A stretch of 64,000 bases of DNA from Brevipalpus yothersi (GCA_003956705.1 QZCP01000001.1:443528-507527), one strand, 5' to 3'. Positions 47,147 through 57,541 are shown, numbered from the stretch's first letter. Numbers and translations are program-made. Notes: generated by a model from the sequence alone, not told the origin.

Positions 47147-48242
47147 TCATTTTTTATGAACTTTTTTGAGATGCTTGGCACAAGTATTATAATATCGAAA
47201 GGTGCCATCGCAATCACCACATTTGTAGGTGAATATTAGTGGACAGACATGATATTTGAGCTGACGTATCTCCTTGTGCTCAAACTTACAGCCCTTATGT
47301 GAATTTAGAACATTTTCAACTGAGCAACGATATTTAGTTTCTTTTTTGCTGATGACCATTTTCAGGATCTCATCATAGCGATCTTTTGATATGAATTGAT
47401 CGTTCAGATAGATGACGAAATAAATAGCTTTACCATTGCTTGCTGAGTGAGCTAACGAGATATCGATCGGAAACTTTTTCTTTCTCTTTGATGGCTTTTT
47501 CAATTCTTCTTGATCTTCATCAATTTTTTCATCAATTCGAAGTTTGGGGATATCCTCATCATCGATATGTTCCTCCTGAGGCTCACTGAGGTTGATTGAT
47601 TCAATCTGGATATCCTCTCGATCAAGATCTACAGAAGATTTCTCATTATCAATCTCTTCCATGGGATCATCTTGAACAGGATCATCTCTCATACTTTGGA
47701 TTGGATGATCTTGATCACTTTGAGAGCTTCTTTCTAGGAAGATATTCTCAAAATTGCTCATAGCCCAGCCTCCTCCCATCTCTTCGTCGACGATAGGACT
47801 ATTTTGCTCATTGTCAGTCATATTGAATTGATTTGCGAATTGCTTAGAAAAATTCTGAAAATCTTCATCAAGCAAATTAGAACTATTTCGATGTTCTGAT
47901 CGCCTCTTCTCCTTTCTCTCTCTTTTTTCCTTTCTTTTCTTCTCTCTTTTTTCTTCTCTTTTCCTCTCTTTATTCTCTCTCCGTGTTTGAGCTCTCTTTT
48001 CATTCGTCCTCTCCTGTTGAATATCTTTTATAACTTGAGCTTCCAGACCAAACACTAGATAATTGCTTTTATATGGATTATCAGGTTCTGAAGATTTACT
48101 ACTAGAAGATAGGATATCCTCTTCCAATACTCTCTCGCTCTCTTGATCCTTACTACCAGCAAGAACTTTGACTTTACGCTGTTCTTGACTATGAAAAGTA
48201 GCTGATCGAGAATCATCGATAGTATTCGTCAGTGAAAATATC
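47147..48242 (-). CDS. Downstream exon of the transposon's minus-strand gene, charged protein with zinc-finger C-terminus
   Basis: A 365-codon open frame follows a good acceptor (TTTTTCAG at 48243-48250) and has no early ATG, so it must be spliced to an upstream exon; the 66-nt intron 48243-48308 fits in phase with a frame containing QPGPSGLSREDISKSQEEN. The protein has a highly charged Arg/Lys/Glu coiled stretch (residues about 85-130), acidic middle segments repeating Asp-Ile, and a C-terminal Cys/His region. That region includes CSVENVLNSHKGCKFEH and YKCGDCDGTFRYYNTCAKHL, ending HLKKVHKK, a C2H2-like finger. The role is probably nucleic-acid binding within the element. It may be the C-terminal part of the transposase or a separate protein. 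Confidence 0.6.
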
Positions 48243-48298
48243 TGAAAAACCAATTGGTGCAAATTTTACAATTTTGGGATGCAAAAAACTCATTTTTC

Positions 48299-49822
48299 TC
48301 ACCTCATGTTCTCGCTTGAGATTTTCCTCTTGCGACTTCGAGATATCCTCTCTGGATAAGCCAGATGGGCCTGGTTGATTATGAGCAGGAGAATTGAATT
48401 GAAGTAGCAAAAGTAGAAAAGAAAGTTTTCTAGTTCAGAACTTTTCCAGTTTTGGATATCTCCAAATCCTCTGAACCTTTTGATAGTTGATGGTGGCTTT
48501 ATGCTGGCAAATAAGTGTGCGAAATAAGCTTCCGGTGGACGGTTCCCTGAAATGAACATTGATTTTCCCCAAGATCCATTCAATAAATGGTTGATCAAAT
48601 AGTTCTTCGTGAATCCTAGGCAAGCTACGTGAACATATTCGCAAATTGTGCCACTGATTGAATCGAAACCAGAGATATTTGAGAGAACACTGATTCCGAG
48701 AACACCTTTTTGAGGAATCTTTGTGGTCTCAACTTCTCTCCTGATTCTTTCGACATCATCGAAACTTCTTAGCCTCAGCTCAGCAAAAGTTACTGGAGGA
48801 TATCCTCTCCCTGTAGTGAGCTGGATGTTCTGGATTTCACATCGATGACAACCGAATTCTCCATTGAACTGTTGCATTTTGAGAAGAGAGGCTCTGTAAG
48901 GTGCATCAGCGATCAAACATCGTAACTCCAATCGTGTGGAATCATTCCAGCGGGTTCTGAAAGGAGTTATGATCTGTAAATTGTATTCTGAAACAAATTT
49001 TTCAGTCAAAAGTTGAGCAGCTGGCTTATGTGGTCCATAAAATAGAGAAGAGAGGATTGGGAACTTATACTTTTTTTCTCTCAAAATTTCATCCATGTAA
49101 ACCAAAACTCCATGAAGAGACCAATTCGAAGACTCAAAAATTGGAATAGAGTCAACATTCAAGGATATCCCAATAGGATGATTGCGAGCTTGAGTAGCAG
49201 GAAGATCTGGTATCATCTCACTAATTTGAGCAATCTGATCGAGTATACTGAGATGGAGATAGACTGACCCTCTAGAGAGGAGATCGACAAGAAATTCTTC
49301 TCTATTGCAGCTTGAACATTTTTTAAGACTGTTTTCACCAGTCAAATGCCGGAGAACATTCCCACACACACACACGATAGAATATTCTAACTTCGTTGCA
49401 TGTGAGCTTGTATGAGAGATGAGAGTTTTGATTGACTTCGGAAGCCGTTGATAGCCCATCTCTTTATTTATTAGTGAAATCAGCTCCTCAGCTGCATTAT
49501 AGGGAATTTTTCTCTTCACTATTATTCTCAAGAATTCCCTTTCGAAATTGAATTCACGATCTAGATGAGATTGTCTGCTATCCAAATTCTCATCTGAATT
49601 TTCTTCAGCATTCAAGTCAGCTTCTTGATCGAAGAGCCAAGCTGATTCACATTGAGAAGCATCGGATGAGCTTGCAAGGAGGATATCTCCACTGCCGATG
49701 TCAGATGAGTTCTCAAACACACGTTCACGGTAAAGTGGAGCATCTATTAGCTCGGGTTCTGGCACTTGGTTGTCCAAAAGTTCTAGAGCATTCCTATCAC
49801 GATAAAATGCTCTACGAGACAT
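48299..49822 (-). CDS. tnp2/En-Spm-like transposase, 507-aa frame
   Basis: The frame from ATG (49822) contains a Cys-pair motif (CVCG 151-154, CSSC 169-172) and the characteristic core of the tnp2-type transposase family. The core includes SLNVDSIPIF (Asp224), FYGPHKPAAQ, CLIADAPYRA (Asp306), FNGEFGCHRCEI (Cys325/Cys328), a GISVLSNI block, EYVHVACLGFTK (395-406) and FRGFGDIQNWKSSELENFLF. The first two Asp and a later acidic residue are the likely DDE-type catalytic set, assigned by pattern memory. After residue 471 the frame becomes non-typical, while the sensible continuation (QPGPSGLSRED...) is in the -1 frame and splices to the exon at 47147-48242. This implies an indel, an assembly error or a splice I could not identify. 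Five motif copies or near-matches lie within it. Confidence 0.8.
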   Translation of the reverse strand: MSRRAFYRDRNALELLDNQVPEPELIDAPLYRERVFENSSDIGSGDILLASSSDASQCESAWLFDQEADLNAEENSDENLDSRQSHLDREFNFEREFLRIIVKRKIPYNAAEELISLINKEMGYQRLPKSIKTLISHTSSHATKLEYSIVCVCGNVLRHLTGENSLKKCSSCNREEFLVDLLSRGSVYLHLSILDQIAQISEMIPDLPATQARNHPIGISLNVDSIPIFESSNWSLHGVLVYMDEILREKKYKFPILSSLFYGPHKPAAQLLTEKFVSEYNLQIITPFRTRWNDSTRLELRCLIADAPYRASLLKMQQFNGEFGCHRCEIQNIQLTTGRGYPPVTFAELRLRSFDDVERIRREVETTKIPQKGVLGISVLSNISGFDSISGTICEYVHVACLGFTKNYLINHLLNGSWGKSMFISGNRPPEAYFAHLFASIKPPSTIKRFRGFGDIQNWKSSELENFLFYFCYFNSILLLIINQAHLAYPERISRSRKRKISSENMR

Positions 49823-50082
49823 GATAAAAACACAATTTCAAAATGATAAATAAGCTAGCGATTGCTGTGTTTTATTTTGATCGATAAAAGAGATAAGAAA
49901 CCAGTTTTTTCTCATCACTCATGCTACTCTTTTGCCGAGAAAAGGAAGAGAAAAAGATTTTTCAACAGTTGAGGTGAGCAAATTAACATGTGCGAGTCCT
50001 CATTTTGTCTGTTTACTTGCTTTTTATTGATCATTCCCATCTGGAACTGAATTAATTGTCTTCAAGTGTAATTGTGATCATC
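49823..50082. promoter_or_regulatory. Divergent promoter of the transposon genes
   Basis: The transposase and BEN-type gene start codons are 260 bp apart and face away from each other. No GGATATCC copy lies in this segment; the nearest are a one-base variant at 49681 and an exact copy at 50121, so the motif flanks but does not occupy the shared promoter. Confidence 0.6.
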
Positions 50083-50646
50083 ATGGCTAGCAAGTTTTTT
50101 GTTTTCAAAGATTCCAGTCAGGATATCCATGTGATTAATACGTCCAATATAGCTATTCATGGTGATCTCATCGCAAGGTGCTCAAATTTTGATCAGGCTA
50201 GTGTATTCAATCCAGTGGACGTATCAATCAATGGGATACCACTGAAAGGTGACATATTAGCTATATCAGGTTAGTAAATATGTGATTCCTCGACAATCGA
50301 ATAAGTTCAATTCATTCAATCTTATCAGATTCCAAAATTGAAATGGAGGAAATACGTTTGAAAGTTTTGAAAGAGCAAATTAACCAACCATTGACTGTGA
50401 ACATCACAAGCCATCTTGCTCGAGGTGAGAGAAAGTATGATGTGTGATAATGTATTTATTATTTCTTGTCAATTCGGAACAGATTTGAGTGTAGCATCGG
50501 ATATCCTGAACAATCCAACGAGAGGTAAAAAATCAATTTACAATTCTCTCAGTTTCATTGATAGATAAATTTTTTCAACTCAGACTCGGGTGTTTCAATG
50601 GATATCCATCATGCTGGTGAACAAGGTGAAAATTTTGGCTGTCCTT

Positions 50647-50700
<54 letters not shown>

Positions 50701-51723
50701 ATTTTGAACTCTCTCTGAAAACAAAATATTTCTCTTCATTAGGTCTACAAATGATGAGCAATAACATCAATGCAAGCCAAGGTGAATAGTCAATGGAGAA
50801 TATTAAGCGTTCCAATAATTTCCAACTTTTTTTATCCAGGCTCTCGAATTTTGACGGATATCTCCAATAATTTTCCTGGAGGTAAAGCAGAATAGATTTT
50901 TGAGGCTCTCTTCTTTATTCAATGTTCTTTTTTTAGCGAGGAATCAATTTCATTCTCCTTCTCCTGCACGTGATTCTCAATTGACGACACCCTTAGAGTA
51001 TAACCATGGCCTGAATGATCGATATCAGTCTACATATGAGAATTCATGCGATTTGAGTGACCATAATGCTCCTCATGATGCGACTGAAGAAGATGAAGAT
51101 CAATCAGTCAATCAACAGAGCTCTGTAGAGGAAAGTGCTGATGATAAATTGAAAGATTTTTCGTTCTCGCATGAAAGTGTTAAGAATATCCTCTCGGAAT
51201 TATGGAAAGAGGTAATCGATATGAAGAAAAAACTTTCAGATATATCATCAGCCGAAAAGAATAATACTGTGAGTTTTTCCTTTACTCTTAGAGGATATCC
51301 CAGCCTAATTGCATGAATATCATTCTTTTTCATCAGGACTGTATTCGAATTGATAAAAAATATGATGTGCCCAAGCTGATCATTGCTCGAAGCTTACGAG
51401 AATCGGCCAATGTTGAGATACACTGTCGCAATTTAATCAGGAGATCATGGGATAGTTCAGAGTGGAAAGGAAAAGGTATAAATGCTGGCGGAAAGTACCG
51501 GAGGTCCAAAATTGATTGTGAAAAATTGAAAGCTTTCATTCACTATTCTCTCACTTCTTGGAATGATCATCATTCATCAGAGAAAGGAAACAACACTAAG
51601 GTTATCCATACCTACGATATGTCTTCAAAATATACTTCAATTCGACGTTCGATAAGCCAACTTCTCACCGACAGCTCAAGAGCTATACATTTAAGAGGAG
51701 AAGTTACTTCACGAAATTCCTAA
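50083..51723 (+). CDS. BEN-domain-like protein of the putative transposon, 8 exons, 388 aa
   Basis: Exons 50083-50269, 50329-50424, 50483-50524, 50584-50625, 50743-50781, 50840-50881, 50937-51268 and 51337-51723 close in phase; AATAAA follows at 51841. The N-terminus (MASKFFVFKDSSQDIHVINT) is unfamiliar. Exons 3, 4 and 6 are each exactly 42 nt, exon 5 is 39 nt, and all begin and end in phase 1; they encode short related peptides (VASDILNN, VSMDIHHA, ILTDISNN). Exon 7 is acidic with a coiled-coil end. Exon 8 (residues 261-388) has the layout of a BEN domain: VPK near its start, ...HCRNLIRRSW..., then KIDCEKLKAFIHYSL. BEN domains bind DNA, some of them at 8-bp palindromes. Assignment to BEN is by pattern and needs a profile search. 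Confidence 0.7.
50651..50697. repeat. (CT)n microsatellite in BEN-gene intron 4
   Basis: About 23 CT units within the 117-nt intron between mini-exons 4 and 5. They presumably lengthen its polypyrimidine tract and do not affect coding. Confidence 0.95.
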
Positions 51724-52092
51724 GCTCAATCTGAGGATATCCTCTAGCATTATATTCCAAATTTTTGTCAAAGCTCTCTGATTTTTCTGAATATTTATTT
51801 GTTGACCTAATTTGTGTGTTTCGAAAATTTTGTGTTCCTGAATAAACTTTGATTTTTTTGCAATTCTAATCAGCTAGCTGCATTCAGTATGAAAAATCAT
51901 TTCAAATCACTCGAGATAAAAACTGGTTGGATATCCTATTCGCTACTATGCTATTCCATAATTTTCAGTCATGAGTGTGAATTCCATAATGAAATGTCTT
52001 CAAAAACATAGAATTTTTCAGTGCCACCATCGAGTATTTTAAGATGTGGTATTTGCATCCTGAGATGTGAAAGATCTGCAACTTTCCCGATT

Positions 52093-52111
52093 TTTTTTCC
52101 AACTGGGATTA
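52093..52111 (-). repeat. Right inverted repeat of the putative transposon
   Basis: TTTTTTCCAACTGGGATTA, the exact reverse complement of 46779-46797. It lies about 160 bp beyond the last GGATATCC copy and 720 bp before the TMCO4 stop codon. Confidence 0.85.
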
Positions 52112-52829
52112 TTTTTTTCCTGAATATTTAATGATCTGATTGCGATGATAGATCAAAATGTAGAGCTAATTTATTCTCTTTCCACACTTTATTCAAAAGA
52201 GGGACAACAAAAAGAATGGTTTAAAGTTTTTTTCTCCATTTTTCTTGATGGAAAATTTGATCCACAGTTCATTACATTTTGAGAAATATTTCATTCTCCT
52301 AAAAAAGGTTCGATAAGATGAGCTATGATAGACATCGAAAAGAATTTGTGGAGGCTGATGAATGATGTTTCGAAAGATGCTATATTCAGAACGATAAGTT
52401 TGTCTTGTTCTTGAGTAACTGTTATTATCAAACGAATCGCCTTCTCAAGAGGGGAGATTTGGGGGAAAATAATGATGAATAGAGTCATGGCTGACAAAAT
52501 TTTGAGAAAATTTTTGGATAGCAAAAGAACTCGCTAAGTATGATTACGATCTTTCCATAGATGATTTGCTCATTCATGAAACAATCGCTTATTTACTCAG
52601 GGACCCGATGTTGGCAATTAAATGGTGAAAACTCTTTTGTCAAATGAATGAACAATGATGAAATCATCGCCACGAAAAATTCCAGTATACAATGATAATA
52701 CATAATAGGAATGTAATAGGAATAGGGAAAACTTGGTTTAGCCGATTTAATTCTTTAATTCAATCTTTGGCTTGAGAAAATAAAATTAAGTCATAACAGC
52801 ATCAACAATTGTTTATAATTAATGATAAA
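52112..52829. other. DNA between the transposon and TMCO4 3' end
   Basis: AT-rich, no recognised exon; it holds the TMCO4 3' flank (AATAAA-like signal on the minus strand near 52800 not certain). Confidence 0.4.
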
Positions 52830-55549
52830 TTATCCAACTGAATCATGAGAAGAGGAAGCGACAGGAGCTGGAGAGCTCTCCTGCTTCTGGAAGGACAGAG
52901 ATTTTGATAATTTCATTGGACTTGTTGTGGAAGATGATGAAGAAAGTCCGATTCCCGAAGATCGACTGAAGCGACTGACAAGACTATCCATCGAGATAGA
53001 CAGTCTAGGAGAGAGCTTCGATTTTGTTGTGGAATCTTCATCTTTCGGAATCACAGAAGTTCTTTGGCTTGAGGAATGAAGATTTGGTTCTGATATGGAC
53101 AATCGAATTTCAGGAAAGTATCGGACAGTTTCTGAGGGATCAGGAGTTGGATTACGAGAAGTTTGAGGATTCACTGGATGAGACATATTAGGGAGATCTG
53201 AAAGACATTTAGTCATGTAAGTAGGTTCCCTGACGTGCTTACGATTATTGGTACGAACTCCAACAGCTTCCAAAACTGCTGGCATGTTACGATAATAATC
53301 CATATGACCTTTGACAACATTGGAAAGATCTATATTCGACATACGGCGATCATTCCACTCGACAGGGCCTAGTCCGGCGATTTTTAAAGTAGCTGTGGAA
53401 GTGCGATAGAGGATTTTCAACATCCAATCTCGATTACAATAACCATTGATCACTTTTCCACTGACAACTCTGTCAAAAATTTTCCAATTTTGTGCATTTC
53501 CTGTAACAGGAGCACCCAGCAATATCACATCTTGAATGATACCTTCACACCCTTTTCTTGTAGCTAATTCTTGTAAACAGAAGAATATGACACGAGCTCC
53601 TAAACTGAAACCAATGAGAGAGACTGGCCTACGGCCTTGTTGACGAGAGATCAAAATTTCAGCTAGATGCTTTCCACATTCAGCAGATCGTCGAATACAA
53701 ACCCCCCAAGGATTGTCTATGACCGAGGCACATGTTACCAAAGTAGTTGGTAGTGCAACTGCGGTCATAAGGCTAGCTAGTACTGTGTATTTGAGAGCTT
53801 CTTGAGCAGCCATACTGACAGCTAAGCTCAAAAAATAGTCTAGAGCTCGTCCTAATTCCAAAAGATAGGAAGACTCATAACGTACACAATATTGTTCATG
53901 TGTGTTTTGTAATACGAGCCAAGGCTCTTGGAAAGCTTCTGGTCCTTCTTCAGATATCCATCCAGAGATAGCAATTGTAATGTGGAGCTCTCTTCCTGGA
54001 CTAAGCGTATCAAAAGCAAATTCTTCTATATCACCTACTCGTTTCTTCATCTTGTAGCTAGTCAATCCAGCACCAGCCACACCGAACAAGGAGCCGATCA
54101 CAGCAATTCCAGCTGTCGATCCTAAGGCAGCGGCTCCAGCACCTCCAATGATAGCTGAAGCACCAGCAGCCATGATAGGAGCTGCAAGTCCACCAGTTAG
54201 ACCGATAATCGCACCTCCTCCGAGTCCTAGGAGAAATTTTCATAGAAGGTTAAAAAGAATTTCTACGAATCTTCAAAAAATACTTTACCAGCTAATCCAA
54301 TCATGCAATATCGCTTAATCTTTTTTATTCTTTGACGCCTTGCTTTCTCTCGTACGTCTTCTTCCGATTCAGGAGGTAATTCGCTTGATAACATTTCAAC
54401 AATTGACTCCTCGAATAATTCGACCAACTGAACTGGGACTCGCAAGAGATTCGCGATATAGAGAATCAAAACTCTCATTCTTGCATCATAAACTCCTAGA
54501 AAGTGGGATGAAATGATGTTGCTTAGAATTGTAATCAATGAGATTGATGGCAATGAAAACAATGAAAAAAGGTAGTGAAAAAGAGATACCGATTTTCAAA
54601 AGTCCTTGTCGTTTTGAGAGCATGAAAGGAGGATGAAAAGGAAAAAATTCACGAGATTGACACATTATTATGATTTGTTACTAATGATTGTCTCATCGTC
54701 TAGCAAATAAGGGCAAGGTAATTACCTTCTCTGACAGCAAAAAGGACCAATTCTTCGATCACACGAAGACAAGATGTCTTGAGTGATTTTTCTTCCCTTA
54801 AAAGACCAGCGAAAGCGGTTATGTCACCTCCTTCGCCTGACATCAAGGCCAACATGGAATTGTGAACTTTTTTTGGCAATCCTAGATGCTTTACAAGGCA
54901 CTCCATTGTTGTTTCTCGGAAAGTTCTGAGGGAAAAAAGTAACAAAAAGGGTTATCAAGGGAATTCATGGTGGTGTGCATGATGATGATTCAGAATACAA
55001 AATAATGTAAATATTCAAGGATTGATGACAGGTGAGAAATGCTCTAGTCATGATTGAAATTTTATCAATGAAAATGAGAATGTTTGTATTACTCTTCATT
55101 AACGTTGGCGCAACAAGTGTTGGCAAAGGAAATACTCGATAATAAATGGTTCATTTTGGATCTCATTTACTTTGCAATAGCACGTTCTCCTTGAATTATG
55201 ATGGAAAATGAAGGCTAACCGATTTCATGCGGATCAATGATGAAGGGAGGAAAAATGATTAGTAAGTAAAATCAACTTACTTGTCCCAATCGTCGGGAAA
55301 TAGGTGATGAAAAGATAGAGCTGCAAGACCGCATAGTGAATAAACACCAGCGTCACTGATCACAGAGGCGAGTGATTCAGATGTTGATGAAAGAGAATTA
55401 TAAGCTGTCGAAAGAATGGATAGTCAAAGAGTGGGAGAGAGATAAATTGTCAATCAAATGAGAGAATAAATGATGATAATGAAAAATAAGATCAATCAAA
55501 ACAAACCTAAAGAATTTGGACTTGAGGAAACTTCATCGTGTTCATCCAT
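52830..55549 (-). CDS. TMCO4: TMCO4-like DUF726 alpha/beta-hydrolase membrane protein, 5 exons, 656 aa
   Basis: Exons, 5' to 3': 55507-55549, 55281-55404, 54726-54925, 54289-54495, 52830-54226; phases close. The N-terminal helical half (GLAALSFHHLFPDDW, SMLALMSGEGGD, VREKARRQRIKKIKRY) leads into a Gly/Ala-rich membrane segment (GGGAIIGLTGGLAAPIMAAG..., about 192-240). The hydrolase-like domain has a nucleophile elbow LIGFSLGARV with Ser399 and the conserved GAPVTG and VINGYCNRDWML blocks. A Ser-rich C-terminal tail (about 540-656) is typical of regulatory tails. Human TMCO4 is 634 aa. Biochemical function of the family is poorly known. The 14-residue first exon MDEHDEVSSSPNSL is fixed by phase. 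Confidence 0.92.
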
Positions 55550-56440
55550 TCATTCATCAGATGTTCTCGATGAACACACATCAACACACATTGAACTTGA
55601 AATTGATCAACTTTTGTAACCACAACTTTGGTAAATATTCAATTGGATGATGAGTCATTAAAATAATCGACAACAATATGAGCGGCGATTGTAAAGGCAT
55701 GATGATGAATGATATTGATACATGATGTTTTGATTTAACGTTTTCATCATCTCCTAGCGGCAAACATAAACTGCTGACACAAACTTTATCATTAAATGAT
55801 TTAAGATTGGTACAATTAAATGAGTAATACTTTCTGTTCAGGTGCGCAATCGAGAAGATTCCTTTTGGCAAAAGTTCCTCTAATTGTCTGAACTGTTCAG
55901 AAATTTTTTAATGGCAACTTTTTTCTCTTGATTTTGCGTTAATTGTGATTCAAATGGATGAAAGAGTTGCACAGATTGATTCATTTTCAGATTAGAATTT
56001 TTTTTTATTTAGTGTTCATCATCAGCAATTATATTCGGAAGAGAAAGATTCGTATATCCTCCATGGACATGCTATGCTGTGAGAACACATTTCATGTTAA
56101 TTTGATCAGTCTTCTCCTGGATATCAAAAGATTACAAAGAATAAATTTCAAATTTCAAATTTTACAGAATTTTCGCAAAATTAGATTCAAGTATGGAGAG
56201 AAATTGAAGGAGCTATATATTTTGAAATTCGGAAGTGAGAAAACCCATAGATTTTCTGAAAATAATTTGTATTTATATGACTGAATTGAAATGAATTTTA
56301 TATGCAACATGGACCCGATGTAAGGGATTGTTTCAAGTCAGTGAACAATCAGGCTCTGCTTTCCAATACAAGTCAAAGTCATCATTCTCAAATCATTGCC
56401 CAAAAATGAGTAACAGATGAGCGGCAAAATCTTGTAAGAA
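55550..56440. other. Intergenic region upstream of TMCO4
   Basis: Contains the presumed TMCO4 promoter and the 3' flank of the INO80E gene. Open frames here look like random AT-rich translations. Confidence 0.45.
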
Positions 56441-56778
56441 TCACATCCTGTCTGATGATTCTGTAGCATCAGAATCAGAAGATGATGGTTTGATGTCTTC
56501 ATATTTCAACAATTTTTCGAGTAGAAAAAAATTGTCCCTTCTCATATCCAGCATCTTCCTTTGGCAAGTTCGTAGTTCCTCCTGGAGACATTCATTTTCC
56601 TAAAGAGAAAACAAATAATAATTATGAGAAAATGAAGACATCAATCAACAAATTAAGCAGAGAATGAACGGAATTGTAAGAAAACATCTCAACAACTCAC
56701 ATAAATGAGAAGCTTCAGTTTACGCTTCAGATCACGATACTTTTTCTTGTGGTCTGTATTCTCACGAGTCGGCGGCAT
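56441..56778 (-). CDS. INO80E: Minimal INO80 complex subunit E, 2 exons, 78 aa
   Basis: Exons 56701-56778 and 56441-56599. The peptide reads ...DHKKKYRDLKRKLKLLIY | ENECLQEELRTCQRK..., LLEKLLKYED and ends in an acidic SSSDSDATESSD cluster. This is the conserved coiled-coil of INO80E, a metazoan-specific subunit of the INO80 chromatin-remodelling complex. Human INO80E is about 244 aa with a long Pro-rich tail; here the protein stops right after the SDSDAT motif. Too short in each exon to appear as a long ORF. The ATG is the first one preceding the conserved block. Confidence 0.88.
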
Positions 56779-57541
56779 GGCTTTCGCAATTCACCAAACA
56801 ACTGATCAATCACTCAAAACATTATCCATGAAAAGCTTTTCAAACACAAATCATAACATCAAGCAGCAATCAGTAAGGCAATGGGTAAACACACAGGTAA
56901 ACATTATGATTTCCTCATCAATTGCATCACTCATTATATTGTGGCGCCGCTTCATACAATATCGTTCTTCTTCCATGTCTGGTCGAAGGAAAACATTTGT
57001 CTGGTGGACATACACTTAGTATTCCACTGAAAATGGAAATTTTTTAACTAAAAAAGATGAGGTGATGAAATTGAAGAGATTCACCATCGATATGACGGAA
57101 AGTTATACCTGAATTTGTATGATAAATAATTCACTTCATAGCCCGAGAAGTTGATATACCAACTCACAAGCTCTGATCTGAGCTTAACGTTGGCGTAATA
57201 ATTTACCGAAAATATTTGCTTCATTTGACTTTTATTCAACTAGAATCATTTACAAAGTTCAGAAATTTGAGTATTTGAATAGAAGCTTCATTATTAATGA
57301 TTGGTATGGTTCTGTTGTTTGATAGTCTGGTAAAAGAGAAATTCTGGAATGGAGGGTATCTTCTTCGACTTTGCAGGTTGGCGAGGAAAATTTGATTTAA
57401 TCAGAAATCGGATCACAAAATTTTTCTGGCTCATAGTTTTTACTCTAAAAGAAGGCTGGCTATTCTCGTGATATATTGAAAGCATAATTTTGAGAGAAAG
57501 GCTACTTCTTCTTCTCCAGCGATGAGATGCGAGGTATTTTC
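56779..57541. other. Intergenic region between INO80E and HACD
   Basis: No exon recognised; INO80E upstream sequence and the HACD 3' flank. Confidence 0.45.

Larger units (their letters stand above)
46851..51936. repeat. Dispersed GGATATCC palindromes (13 exact copies)
   Basis: Exact copies start at 46851, 47099, 47548, 47608, 48112, 48798, 49163, 50121, 50499, 50600, 51293, 51735 and 51929. One-base variants lie near 48341, 48454, 49681, 50856 and 51184. Two copies extend to the 12-bp palindrome GAGGATATCCTC (48796-48807, 51733-51744). Copies lie in coding exons of both genes, in BEN intron 7, and in both 3' flanks; the shared promoter has none. In coding parts the motif is read in more than one frame (giving Asp-Ile, Gly-Tyr-Pro or Gly-Ile-Ser), so a DNA-level rather than protein-level constraint is suggested. 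Confidence 0.9.
46779..52111. mobile_element. Putative DNA transposon with transposase, BEN-type protein and dispersed GGATATCC motif
   Basis: About 5.3 kb is bounded by a perfect 19-bp inverted repeat (46779-46797 and 52093-52111). Inside lie a minus-strand tnp2/En-Spm-like transposase with a zinc-finger downstream exon, a plus-strand eight-exon gene ending in a BEN-like domain, and 13 exact copies of the palindrome GGATATCC that I do not find elsewhere in the window. The two genes diverge from a 260-bp shared promoter. The exact termini are uncertain: identity ends in an ATTA/TAAT sequence on both sides, and TA flanks are compatible with a 2-bp target duplication. The termini are not the CACTA sequence typical of En/Spm. 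Whether the element is active is unknown; a frame offset in the transposase argues for caution. Confidence 0.75.

Noticed and set aside
55958..56284. 108-codon plus-strand frame upstream of TMCO4
   Set aside because: Composition is typical of AT-rich random translation (Ile/Phe/Lys/Asn), with no domain or splice support.
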